Assembly: GCF_017744435.1 (NCBI RefSeq)
Contig: NZ_JAGIBG010000012.1
Location: 1-64,000, forward strand
Direction of reading: 5' to 3'
Length of the DNA stretch: 64,000 nt
Source of the DNA: Pseudomonas sp.
Lineage (GTDB): Bacteria > Pseudomonadota > Gammaproteobacteria > Pseudomonadales > Pseudomonadaceae
This document shows, one piece after another, positions 18,257 through 27,013 of this stretch; within the stretch, counting starts at the first letter, position 1, and each line of letters opens with the position of its first letter. A model generated the notes under the pieces. The model was not told where the DNA came from, made no database searches, and saw nothing but the letters and a program-made list of their open reading frames with translations. The translations under genes and the position numbers were made by a program.

Positions 18257-21200
18257 ATGTCCAATTCCATGGAAAACGTGCTGTCGCGCATGCGGGAGGC
18301 TTCGGTCACCCTGGGCTGGGGGGCCGTGGCGGTGTATAGCCGCGAGCGGCTCAACCGGCTGTTGCAACAGCAGTATTTCGAACGCCTGGGCGGCACCCGT
18401 GATTTACCGTTGTTGTCGCTCGATCTGACTACCAGGCCCGGGCGTGCTGCGGCGCAGCTGGGCGAGCGAGCCGGTGAGACGGCTACCTTGACCGCGATAA
18501 GTGCCCAACGCATCGGCACTTCACGGGTGCATGTGGCGCTGGATATCGATGCCGCCAGCGAACCCGAAAGCGAATGGATACCAGGGCCGTCGAGCGCCGT
18601 TCACTTGTCGGGGATCGAGTTCGGTACCCCGCTGCTGTCCTTCAGTACCGCTTCGCTGGAAGACTCTCGGGCGCGGCTGACGATGAACATCATTGCCGGG
18701 ACCTGTACCACGACCAACAAGGATGGCGGCAAGCTGTTCTCGGTGTTCAACTTCAGCGAAGCCATGAACTACCAGCTGCAAATCGATGTGGACCTGGCAA
18801 TGGTCAAAGGTTCGGTGGACCGGCGTGGCAGGGTGTTGCTGGATATCTCCAAGGGCAGCAGCCTGCGCTGCAACCTGTTTGCCGAGAACTACTCACTCAA
18901 CCAGCAACTCATTGCCAGCCTGACCAAGTGGTTTGCCAACCTGCCGGCACGTTGCAGCGTGTTCGAACTGGGCAGCATCGATGTGGCAGGTTACCAGCCA
19001 CTGACGCCAACGCATTTCATCCTCAGGACTCAGGCGGCCCCCGGTGCAGCGCTCATGAACGCTGCAAACTACGGCGATGGCGCGGTGCTGGTGTTCATGC
19101 GGGTGCGTGCCGACATCGATAATGGAGTGCCTCCTACGCGTGATTTCCCTTACCTGTTGCCGGATGGCGACTATTCCGCGACCCTGGTTCTCGCCGAACA
19201 TCTGCTGGCGCAGGCCAGCGAACTGGACCTGGTGCTGCTCAACAGCCTGCTGTTCCCCGCCTCGCATGAATTCGTCGAGCGCGAGCGCCATACCCCCAGA
19301 GACCTCGCGGTGTTTGGCAACATCAACCCGTTACGTACCACGATGACCCTGCAGCCGAGCGGCAAGGTTGTCCACGCCGGCGAGACCGTGCAATTCACGC
19401 TTTACAATGGCCAAGGCAAAAAAGTCAATGCCAGCCGCTGGCGCATTGCCGGCCTGACCAATCACACGCTTGCCACGCAAGGCAGCATCAGTTCGAAGGG
19501 GCTGTACAGCGCGCCAGACAGCAGCCAGATCGGCCATGAAAGCCTGACGGTCGTGGTGACGGGCGAATTTGACGAAGGGGGCAAGACCTTTGTCGCTTCC
19601 GAGCGGTTGCAGGTGACTTTCGAGCGGTTGCAATTGATGCCAAGGGTGGTGAGTTTTGCCCAGAACCAGAAAGAGATCCACCTCAGCGCCTGGGAGAGTG
19701 GCTTTGAAAGCCGCATAGACTGGAGCCTGGCAGGCCCGGCGCTGGGTCAGCTGGGTAACGCTGGTGCAGGCAGCGCCGTGTTCAAGCCTTACGATGACAC
19801 CTTGTTGCGGCCACTGGCGGTTCAACAGCTGCAGGCAGTGGGCAGTGAGCGGGGCACGGCCTCGCTGGTGATGGTCAATGCCCAGCAACTGCTGGGTATC
19901 GAGCCGCGTTTTGTGCCACGTCTGTACCGCCAGGACACCACGCAGCTGAAGGATACATCCGGCATGTTGTCGACGTTGCCTAGACGCTGGCGGTTGCTTG
20001 CCGGCACCGGCAGTGTCGATGGCGAGGGGCGCTTCACTGCCTCGGACGAGACAGGGACGCGCAGCAGTGTCGTGGCCTGCGAGGTAGTGAAAGGCGGTGT
20101 GCGCTATGCCACTGATTACAGCGTGGTACAGCAATCGCAGCTCAAGGAAGAGCCCACCTGGAAATCCTTGAGGGTCCATGACATCAAGGTTGTCGGTGGG
20201 CCGGATGCGGGCAGCAGGGGGGAGTTGTTCGGCAATGGTTTCCAGCAGTTGCTGGTGGAGGTCACCGTCGAGACGACGCCTGTCGGCGGCGTGCATTACC
20301 CTTTGAGCCTGAAAGAGTTGAACAGCATCGGCATCTACGAGCGGGATGCCGGGCAGCGCTTGCACGACCTCGAGGATGCCCAGGGCATCGAAGACGATGC
20401 GTACGCTTGGGCAACGCGGTCACTGCCCAATTACTTTGACCAAGCTGTTGGTTTGCCGGCGGGTACGCCTCAGGCGATGCCGCAGAACGATTTGCAGCAA
20501 CACATGCGATTTTACCTGCATGCGAATTCCCCGAGCCACGATGCGCGAGTCTTCTACTCTGGATTGCAGTCTGACCAGCTCGAGTGGTTTTACTCGACCG
20601 CAACGAGTGACTTGAATTCTCGCATTAGCGTAACGGCCAAGCCGACGCCGGATTTCCATGATGATCTGTACACGTTCAAGGGCTATCGCGTGGACGGCGG
20701 GGGGACTCAGTTCGAGCTGCCAGCAGCGGACGATGATGAGTTCTATCTGCACCCGAATACGGTTGACTACTGGAAGCTCAAGTACCAAGGAGGAAGTTTT
20801 CTGACGTGCGAGCTGATCTCGTATTCCAATGACGAATTCCTGAACATTACCACCCTGAGTTGGGAGAATAAGCACGTTGCAGTTGAAGAGTTGAGCTTTA
20901 CCGGTTGGGTTTTCAATGATGTCGTCAAGAAAGAAACGCCAACTCATGTTCAGTTTGGTTTTGAGGTGAGTCCGGGAGGTGGTGATCTGCCAACGCTTTA
21001 CGAATACGTGGAGAAGTATTTGACACTTGAAGTCGATAATCGGGTATTTGAAAGTGGGTCGCTGGTGATCGTCAATCGCCGTGTCGATGATGTCCCGTAT
21101 AGTAAATCAGTCACTTTTCCGGGCATGCCGCCCTATTTGCCGCCGGTAATAGGATTGGACCCCAAGCTCTACAGGCCAATAGCAGTGCGTTTACGTGACC

Positions 21201-21352
21201 GTTTCGGCAACTTGCATGAGCGGCAGATTTCTCATTTGCCGGACTCTATCGTCGGTCATCGTAATCACATGATGCACACCCGATTTGACAGTGCCAAACC
21301 ACTGCACAGCGAACCTTTTCGTGTGGGTGCTCCTGAGGAGAAACAATCATGA
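18257..21352 (+). CDS. Large modular protein F, third tandem paralogue with long C-terminal extension
   Basis: 1,031 aa, with AGAGGATGAAACC before the ATG. The first 600 residues follow the D/E plan: LGWGAVAVYSRERLNRLLQQ at the start, FPYLLPDGD near residue 296, DLAVFGNINP near 352 and an Ig-like unit with SSKGLYSAPDSS near 413. The last 400 residues have no counterpart in D or E and are not a family I recognise; they include a Tyr/Asp/Glu-rich stretch (around residues 760-900). From about 20,580 to the end the DNA is visibly AT-richer than the first part, which suggests the extension was gained separately. The stop codon overlaps the next start (ATGA), so the small secreted protein is translationally coupled to it. 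Function unknown. Confidence 0.75.
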   Translation: MSNSMENVLSRMREASVTLGWGAVAVYSRERLNRLLQQQYFERLGGTRDLPLLSLDLTTRPGRAAAQLGERAGETATLTAISAQRIGTSRVHVALDIDAASEPESEWIPGPSSAVHLSGIEFGTPLLSFSTASLEDSRARLTMNIIAGTCTTTNKDGGKLFSVFNFSEAMNYQLQIDVDLAMVKGSVDRRGRVLLDISKGSSLRCNLFAENYSLNQQLIASLTKWFANLPARCSVFELGSIDVAGYQPLTPTHFILRTQAAPGAALMNAANYGDGAVLVFMRVRADIDNGVPPTRDFPYLLPDGDYSATLVLAEHLLAQASELDLVLLNSLLFPASHEFVERERHTPRDLAVFGNINPLRTTMTLQPSGKVVHAGETVQFTLYNGQGKKVNASRWRIAGLTNHTLATQGSISSKGLYSAPDSSQIGHESLTVVVTGEFDEGGKTFVASERLQVTFERLQLMPRVVSFAQNQKEIHLSAWESGFESRIDWSLAGPALGQLGNAGAGSAVFKPYDDTLLRPLAVQQLQAVGSERGTASLVMVNAQQLLGIEPRFVPRLYRQDTTQLKDTSGMLSTLPRRWRLLAGTGSVDGEGRFTASDETGTRSSVVACEVVKGGVRYATDYSVVQQSQLKEEPTWKSLRVHDIKVVGGPDAGSRGELFGNGFQQLLVEVTVETTPVGGVHYPLSLKELNSIGIYERDAGQRLHDLEDAQGIEDDAYAWATRSLPNYFDQAVGLPAGTPQAMPQNDLQQHMRFYLHANSPSHDARVFYSGLQSDQLEWFYSTATSDLNSRISVTAKPTPDFHDDLYTFKGYRVDGGGTQFELPAADDDEFYLHPNTVDYWKLKYQGGSFLTCELISYSNDEFLNITTLSWENKHVAVEELSFTGWVFNDVVKKETPTHVQFGFEVSPGGGDLPTLYEYVEKYLTLEVDNRVFESGSLVIVNRRVDDVPYSKSVTFPGMPPYLPPVIGLDPKLYRPIAVRLRDRFGNLHERQISHLPDSIVGHRNHMMHTRFDSAKPLHSEPFRVGAPEEKQS

Positions 21353-21822
21353 GCCTGTTCAATAAAATGGCCGTTGCCATGATCGCCTGTGGCTGGCTGA
21401 CGGCGAGCAATGCGGCTTCAGAGGTGAACACCAATACGGTGACAATCAGCTTCGCAAATAATAAAAGTGGTGAGCCCGGAAAGACCTGTTCCAAGTCGCT
21501 ACCTTGGCATACTAATGATTATTTCAACCTGAGCAATATGGAGTGCGGGAATGATCAGGCCTATTATTTCAAGGTTGAAAATTTCCCGGCAGGGGCGCAT
21601 TTGAAGTTGTCCTCGGACAAATGCAATAGTACTACGGATAATTTTGAATTTACCGTGAGGGGTACCAAGCATCCCTTTCAGATGGAGTGGATGAAAATCA
21701 GCGAAGTCAAGAACTACCAGGCCGGGCAAATGATCAAGCCCGGACTGAAACTGGTTGATCGCTACTTCAAGAATGGTGGCAGTTACGATGGCAAGCTGTC
21801 GTGCTTCTACTACTGGTATTGA
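21349..21822 (+). CDS. Small secreted cysteine-containing protein
   Basis: 157 aa. It starts inside the stop codon of protein F (ATGA overlap) behind GAGGAG. Residues 1-22 form a classical Sec signal peptide (FNKMAVAMIACGWLTASNA). The mature part of about 135 residues has four cysteines (KTCSK, MECG, DKCN, LSCF), enough for two disulfides, and many aromatic residues, ending FYYWY. It is the only gene of this operon with a Sec signal, so it goes to the periplasm or beyond while its partners do not. I do not recognise the family. The coding sequence is AT-richer than the neighbours. It could be a periplasmic protector, a chaperone or a small effector. Confidence 0.8.
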   Translation: MSLFNKMAVAMIACGWLTASNAASEVNTNTVTISFANNKSGEPGKTCSKSLPWHTNDYFNLSNMECGNDQAYYFKVENFPAGAHLKLSSDKCNSTTDNFEFTVRGTKHPFQMEWMKISEVKNYQAGQMIKPGLKLVDRYFKNGGSYDGKLSCFYYWY

Positions 21823-21863
21823 TGTTTTCAAACAATCCCTGATCTTTCAGAAGGTTTATCCTC

Positions 21864-24800
21864 ATGAGTATCGACAAGACACTGCATTCAACCGCCTTCA
21901 GCTTCATGAGTTTCATTCAGGGTGGCGTCGACCGGAGAACCGGGCTGTGTACGATGTCAATTGCAATACCTGACCTGAAGTCGCACGCCCTTGCTGGCCC
22001 GTCGTTCAGGCTAGGGCTCAACTATAACCCGCTGAATACGGCGGACTCCGGATTTGGCAGGGGCTGGAACTTGGGGTTGACGCAGTATACGCCGCACAAT
22101 CAGGTTCTTTCTTTGAGTACAGGGGAGTCGTTCCGTCTAGAAGACAGTGACCGTGCAGACAAGCGCCTGTTGATTCCTGAACAGAAAATCCCCAGTTTTC
22201 ACGTGTACAAAGAGGGTAATGCCGGGCTCGGTGCAACCCGGCGCTTGCGTGTGGTTCACCGTTCCGGGCTCAAGGAAATCCTCGAGCTGCAAGGTGCTGG
22301 AAACAGTATCGGGCTGCCGGTGAGCATCCTGAACATGGGGTTCAAGCTGCAGCTTGATTACGTACCTTTTGGCAGCCGGCATACGTTGCTCTCGTCGATA
22401 AGCGAAGTTGACGAAGAAGGTGCTCTCACTCGCCTGCTCACGGTCGAGCGCACGTCTTCGGCTGTACAGATACTTGAGCACTCCGTTGCCGCAGGCGTGG
22501 TGCTGCGCTACGTGATGGGCCTGAGCGGTAGTGACTATCGGGTAAGCCAGATCACCTTGCCGACCGCCAACGCGGCCAACTGGGAGTTCGAATATCAGTA
22601 CGACCCTAGTAATACCTATCTCTCTGTCACCCAGGTCCGAACCCCGACAGGAGCGAAGGAGGTATTCGAGTACACCGACGGTGGCCATCGCTTCCCCAGT
22701 GCTGCCCAACGAGTGTCGCTGCCACGAGTCAATCGTCACAAGACCTTCCCAGGAACAGACTTACCGAATCTGGGCATCCGGCATGCGTTGGTGGACGTAG
22801 GTTTCGAATACCAGAACACCGAGGCACAAGGGTGGGGGACCAATAACTTCCTCGGCGATGACAGTACGCCCTGGGGGGAAGACGACGGGCTGGACAACCT
22901 CTACAAGCGCAACGGTGCTTACCTGTACGGTTCGCTGGAGACACACTATGTCGAGGGTGAACCGGTAAGGGTCATCGAAAGGCGCTTCAACCGGTTTCAC
23001 CTGCTCGCCGCCGAAATCACCCGCCAGGGCAATTCCCAGCAAGAAGCACTCAACACCTACCCGCTGGATGAAGAGAAACCGTTCGATCAACAACCGGCCA
23101 GCTTTCAACTGCCCACCGAAGAGCTGCAGCGCTGGCTGTTGCGGGACAATACGCGCCCACCGCGTACGCAGGTGGTACAGAACCGCTATGACAACCACGG
23201 TAACCTGGTTTGGCGTAAGCGGGTGGACGATGTGGAAGAGGAGCATCTGTGGTATCCGGAGCAAGGCGAAGCGGGTGCCTGCCCTCCGGATCCGGAAGGC
23301 TTTGTCCGTCATTTGAAGCAGACCACGGTCAAGCCTGCACCTACCGGGTCCGGCCAAGCGCCGACGTTGAGCACGCTTCGCACCTATATCAGTTTGTCGG
23401 CAGTAACAGATCGCGAGTACGACGCCAACGACCCTGACCATGCATGGCGAGCCTATGGTGGGCATGTGGTCGAGGGGGAAACACTGGGGGACGGCCGCCA
23501 GGCACTCGAATGGACGAATTTCACTTACTACGAGGACCCAGGTGATCCAGTGCGACACGGTCGCGTGAAAGAGCGTGAACTCAACTACCCGACCTCGGAC
23601 CCCGAAGCCGTGTTGAGCACCTCGACCTTTTACAGCTATGAGATTGTTAGGGATGACATCTCTGACGAAGATGCGTTGGAGACCGTCGAACGGCTCGTGG
23701 GCTTCGATGATGAGTCGAAAACCATCACATCTCTGCACTCGTTGCTTCACGGCGAGCCGTTGCTCAATCATGACGATAACGATGTGAGAATTCGCTATGG
23801 GTACGATGCGCTACGGCGTGTCACATTCGAGACCGTCGATCCGGCAGGTGATAACGAGGCAACCAAGAAATATGAATATCATCTCTGTGCGCATGCTGCT
23901 GACGTAGCCGAGCAGGTTGTTTTCGATGTCAAAAATGTCAGGACCCGCAGCATTCTGGACGGTTTCAACCGTGTCCTGTACGAAGAGCGTGATGACAACG
24001 ACAGCAAGCTGTACGCGGGTGCGCCTCGGCCGACTTTCCGGGCCTCTTACGATGCGCTCAGGCAAGAGGCATCGCGGACCGAAATCGATTGGCATGAAGC
24101 CTGGGTGCTGGAACTCGAAAGCCGGTTCGAGCACGACGATTGGGGCCAGCAGTCTTGCGAGATCGGCCCGGACGGTAGCCGCGACTATACCGTGATCGAC
24201 CCGCTGGGGGCGCTGGACCATCGCGGGCCGATCATCACGGCCTGGCGCGTGGGGAGTGATGGCGGGGTAGGGGGCAGGACGCAAACCTGGATGAACCTGT
24301 TCGACGAGCCGGTGCGCGTCGAGCGCTACTACGAAGAGCAGGACGAGGCAGGTCGAACGGTCCAGCGTCGCGTCAGCCTGAAGCAGCTGGACTACGACGG
24401 TCTTGGTCGTCTGCATCGGGAGCGCGATGGCGAAGGTGTCACGGCACGCATCAACCTGTACGGCTACGATGCGTTCGATCGCCTGCTCGACCATACGTTG
24501 CCAGGCAATGCCATCGTGCAGCGTACCTATGCGGCACATAGTCGTGAGGACTGGCCGGTCAGTATCAAGGTCGGCTCGGTATTGTTGGGCGAGCAGACAT
24601 TCGATGGGCTGGGCCGAAGAACGCATGCCATCACCGGTTATCGCGACCAGGAATTCAGGTATCGGCCAGGCGAACGACAACCGTACTTGATGATTGCCCC
24701 GGATAAACGAGAGGTGACTTATCAGTATCTGCCGGCCGTGGGTGAGGAACCTGTCCAGCGGCTGCTGGCGAACGTCGAGGCTCGCTACTTCTACGATCCG

Positions 24801-25895
24801 AAGAATGCTCGCCTGAATGAGTTCGAAGAGCCAGGTCATAGAGTCGAACGCAAGTATTTCACCCAGGGCGATTTGAAACAGGAAGACCGCTACATTGACG
24901 GTGAGCATTACACCATGCATTACGGGTACAGCTTCCGCAGCCGTATGCACTTCTATGTCGATGTTCTGCAACAGCGTCAGGCCTATGTCTACGATCGGTT
25001 CGGGCGCCTCGAACAAACCCGCCTGCACGAAGCGATTTCAGGGCGGCGGCGCCGTGCCGGCGAGCCAGGCCCCGAGTTGCTGCGATCAGACTTCGCCTAT
25101 GACGAATTCGGCCGCACGAAGCGCTTCACTACACGCGATGTTCGCAGCGCCAGTCAGCTGGTTACCGCGTTGGAATACGATGGTTTCGATCGGGAAACGG
25201 TACGAAGCTTCGACTTTGGCGGCGATACGCTGCAGATTCTGACGCAGTGCTACGATCAGTTCGATTGCATTCAACAGCGCGTACTGTTGGAGTGCGATCG
25301 GGAGGCGTTCGAGGCACTGTCGGCGTGCCTGCAGGCCTGTGGCGAGGAAATGTGCGGGGATCTGTTGGCGTGCCTGGATGCGTGTGGCGCACCTTATCGT
25401 CTGCTGCGCGATGAAAGTTATGGTTACGACCTCCGTGGTCGCTTGACCCGTTATACCTGCAATGCTTTCGAAAGCGAGGATGATCCTGATAACCACTACT
25501 GGCCTGTCGACCCCTATGGCAAGAAGATCCAGGGGCAGACGTTCAGCTTCGATGACCTGGACAACATTACGCTGGTGCTCACCACGTTCGAGGGTGGGTT
25601 CAACCGGGCGCGCTATTTCTTCGGCGACCCGGTCAAGCGGCAGGATCCTGCGCAGTTGTTGCAGATCACCAATACCCATGCCGATTACCCGCCTGTGATA
25701 AACCTGGAGTATGACCCGAATGGCAACCTGACCAAGGATGACGCCGGCCGTACCTTGCTCTACGACGCCCTCAATCGCTTGACCCAGGTCACGCTCGTGG
25801 CGACCAGTGCCAATGCTCCAGGGGAGCATGTGGAGTATCAGTACGACGCGCAGAACATCCTGAGCGGAACCCGGCCTGTCGAGGCGAGGTCGTAG
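21864..25895 (+). CDS. RHS-repeat protein lacking core terminus and tip (RHS2)
   Basis: 1,343 aa, with AGAAGG before ATG. It is homologous to RHS1 from the start (GGVDRRTGLCT ... GFGRGWNLGLTQY) through the YD repeats (YDNHGNLVWRK, YDPNGNLTKDD), but it stops at YQYDAQNILSGTRP. This corresponds to a point roughly 200 residues before the DPTGH end of RHS1. No core end, cleavage site or toxin tip follows, and I see no frameshifted remnant before the next gene 40 bases away. It also has an insertion of about 40 residues near 1140-1180 with six cysteines in a doubled L-x-A-C-L-x-A-C-G pattern, absent from RHS1. It may be a shell subunit without cargo, or a product of tip loss. It ends the rightward operon. 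Confidence 0.9.
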   Translation: MSIDKTLHSTAFSFMSFIQGGVDRRTGLCTMSIAIPDLKSHALAGPSFRLGLNYNPLNTADSGFGRGWNLGLTQYTPHNQVLSLSTGESFRLEDSDRADKRLLIPEQKIPSFHVYKEGNAGLGATRRLRVVHRSGLKEILELQGAGNSIGLPVSILNMGFKLQLDYVPFGSRHTLLSSISEVDEEGALTRLLTVERTSSAVQILEHSVAAGVVLRYVMGLSGSDYRVSQITLPTANAANWEFEYQYDPSNTYLSVTQVRTPTGAKEVFEYTDGGHRFPSAAQRVSLPRVNRHKTFPGTDLPNLGIRHALVDVGFEYQNTEAQGWGTNNFLGDDSTPWGEDDGLDNLYKRNGAYLYGSLETHYVEGEPVRVIERRFNRFHLLAAEITRQGNSQQEALNTYPLDEEKPFDQQPASFQLPTEELQRWLLRDNTRPPRTQVVQNRYDNHGNLVWRKRVDDVEEEHLWYPEQGEAGACPPDPEGFVRHLKQTTVKPAPTGSGQAPTLSTLRTYISLSAVTDREYDANDPDHAWRAYGGHVVEGETLGDGRQALEWTNFTYYEDPGDPVRHGRVKERELNYPTSDPEAVLSTSTFYSYEIVRDDISDEDALETVERLVGFDDESKTITSLHSLLHGEPLLNHDDNDVRIRYGYDALRRVTFETVDPAGDNEATKKYEYHLCAHAADVAEQVVFDVKNVRTRSILDGFNRVLYEERDDNDSKLYAGAPRPTFRASYDALRQEASRTEIDWHEAWVLELESRFEHDDWGQQSCEIGPDGSRDYTVIDPLGALDHRGPIITAWRVGSDGGVGGRTQTWMNLFDEPVRVERYYEEQDEAGRTVQRRVSLKQLDYDGLGRLHRERDGEGVTARINLYGYDAFDRLLDHTLPGNAIVQRTYAAHSREDWPVSIKVGSVLLGEQTFDGLGRRTHAITGYRDQEFRYRPGERQPYLMIAPDKREVTYQYLPAVGEEPVQRLLANVEARYFYDPKNARLNEFEEPGHRVERKYFTQGDLKQEDRYIDGEHYTMHYGYSFRSRMHFYVDVLQQRQAYVYDRFGRLEQTRLHEAISGRRRRAGEPGPELLRSDFAYDEFGRTKRFTTRDVRSASQLVTALEYDGFDRETVRSFDFGGDTLQILTQCYDQFDCIQQRVLLECDREAFEALSACLQACGEEMCGDLLACLDACGAPYRLLRDESYGYDLRGRLTRYTCNAFESEDDPDNHYWPVDPYGKKIQGQTFSFDDLDNITLVLTTFEGGFNRARYFFGDPVKRQDPAQLLQITNTHADYPPVINLEYDPNGNLTKDDAGRTLLYDALNRLTQVTLVATSANAPGEHVEYQYDAQNILSGTRPVEARS

Positions 25896-25910
25896 TCACA
25901 AAGCCTGCAG

Positions 25911-25936
25911 AGGGGGCCTCCATGGCCCCTTCGTTT
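25911..25936. terminator. Hairpin between convergent RHS2 and fimbrial operons
   Basis: Dyad AGGGGGCC / GGCCCCT with a five-base loop, 15 bases past the RHS2 stop and followed by TTCGTTTCT. It sits between convergent genes, so it probably serves both directions, although the T tract is imperfect. Confidence 0.6.
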
Positions 25937-27013
25937 CTATCGGTAGCGCACGATGAAGTTCAACTGTCCCTTGGCGATCCCTGCCCGTACAGCCCGACTG
26001 GGTTCGATCTGGTGAAAGCTTGCCTGGAGATTCAGTACCGTTGTGCCCTTGCTCAGCGGTGTCATGGGTTCTTCGGTGTTAAGTGGCATCGGGCTGCCAT
26101 CGCCCTTGAAAACCTGGATACCGACGCCAGCGGCATCCGAGTCCTTGGTCAGGCCAAAGACGCTACTCTGGCCTGGACCGATCAAGGCATCCGGAGTCTT
26201 CAGCTCCAGAGTGGCGTACGTATTGTTATCAGGGTCGGTCTGACAGGCGGCGAGGGTGATGCGAAAATCGACCTTTGTGGTGGTATAGCCGACATGGGTG
26301 AACTCTGAACGGCTGAAGTCACCTAGTGGTACCGGATTGGGTGTTACCGGGTCGGTACCGATCGTGCAATGGGTCTGAATGACTTCACCTTTCAGGCGAA
26401 ACTTGAAGGCATTGCCAATGCCGCCGAAGTCCAGGTTGCCTATGAACATGTCTCTGTCGATCTCATGATCGCCAGGTTCCAGTTCACCAGTCTTGACCAG
26501 GGTGACCTGATAGAACAACAACTGCAGCCTGAAGTCAGCCAGGCCGTGCCGCCGGTCGCGTATAGCGGTGAATGGCACCCAGGTATGGTCGTCTTCCGGT
26601 CGAAAACTAGGAGCTGCCTGGCCGTCGAACGGGCCGAAAAGCTGAATGCGCGCGCCGATGCCTTTGATGCCGGTCGGCAATACCTCGCCGTTCCCTCTGG
26701 TGCCTGGCAGTACCAACGGCGGGTGAATGGGGGTCATGCGAAATCGCATCACATCGGTGCCGTCGTTGTAACAGTTCAGTATCCTGTTTTCGAGGGTCGA
26801 AGCGTACAAGACCTGTGTTTTCCCGACTTCGGTACCGATACTTGCGTTCAGTGGTATGTAAGTGGGTGGGATCTTCGATTCGAACGTCACGGTAGCTTTT
26901 GACTTATCCTCGTAGAAACAGTATGACGAGGCGTCCGCCAGCGCCTGGCTGGCGGGCCATGTCAAGCTGAGCAGCACGCCCAGTGTCAGGGTGGCATGGG
27001 TAAACTGGATCAT
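25937..27013 (-). CDS. Fimbrial tip adhesin
   Basis: 358 aa with a Sec signal peptide (about residues 1-27, ending SQALADA). Residues about 28-200 form a receptor-binding type domain with an N-terminal Cys pair (SSYCFYE, RILNCYND). The C-terminal half (THCTIGTDP onward, with LAACQTD) is a pilin domain ending GQLNFIVRYR, the usual donor-strand acceptor end. This two-domain plan is that of FimH/PapG-like adhesins that cap chaperone-usher fimbriae. Its ATG overlaps the usher stop codon by four bases, so it is the last, coupled gene of the operon. The ligand cannot be told from the sequence. Confidence 0.85.
   Translation of the reverse strand: MIQFTHATLTLGVLLSLTWPASQALADASSYCFYEDKSKATVTFESKIPPTYIPLNASIGTEVGKTQVLYASTLENRILNCYNDGTDVMRFRMTPIHPPLVLPGTRGNGEVLPTGIKGIGARIQLFGPFDGQAAPSFRPEDDHTWVPFTAIRDRRHGLADFRLQLLFYQVTLVKTGELEPGDHEIDRDMFIGNLDFGGIGNAFKFRLKGEVIQTHCTIGTDPVTPNPVPLGDFSRSEFTHVGYTTTKVDFRITLAACQTDPDNNTYATLELKTPDALIGPGQSSVFGLTKDSDAAGVGIQVFKGDGSPMPLNTEEPMTPLSKGTTVLNLQASFHQIEPSRAVRAGIAKGQLNFIVRYR

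Noticed and set aside
22761..23771. Minus-strand 336-codon frame inside RHS2
   Set aside because: Antisense of conserved YD repeats; no family features.
25896..25936. Frameshifted remainder of RHS2
   Set aside because: The 40 bases after the stop hold only a hairpin; no RHS core motif in any frame.
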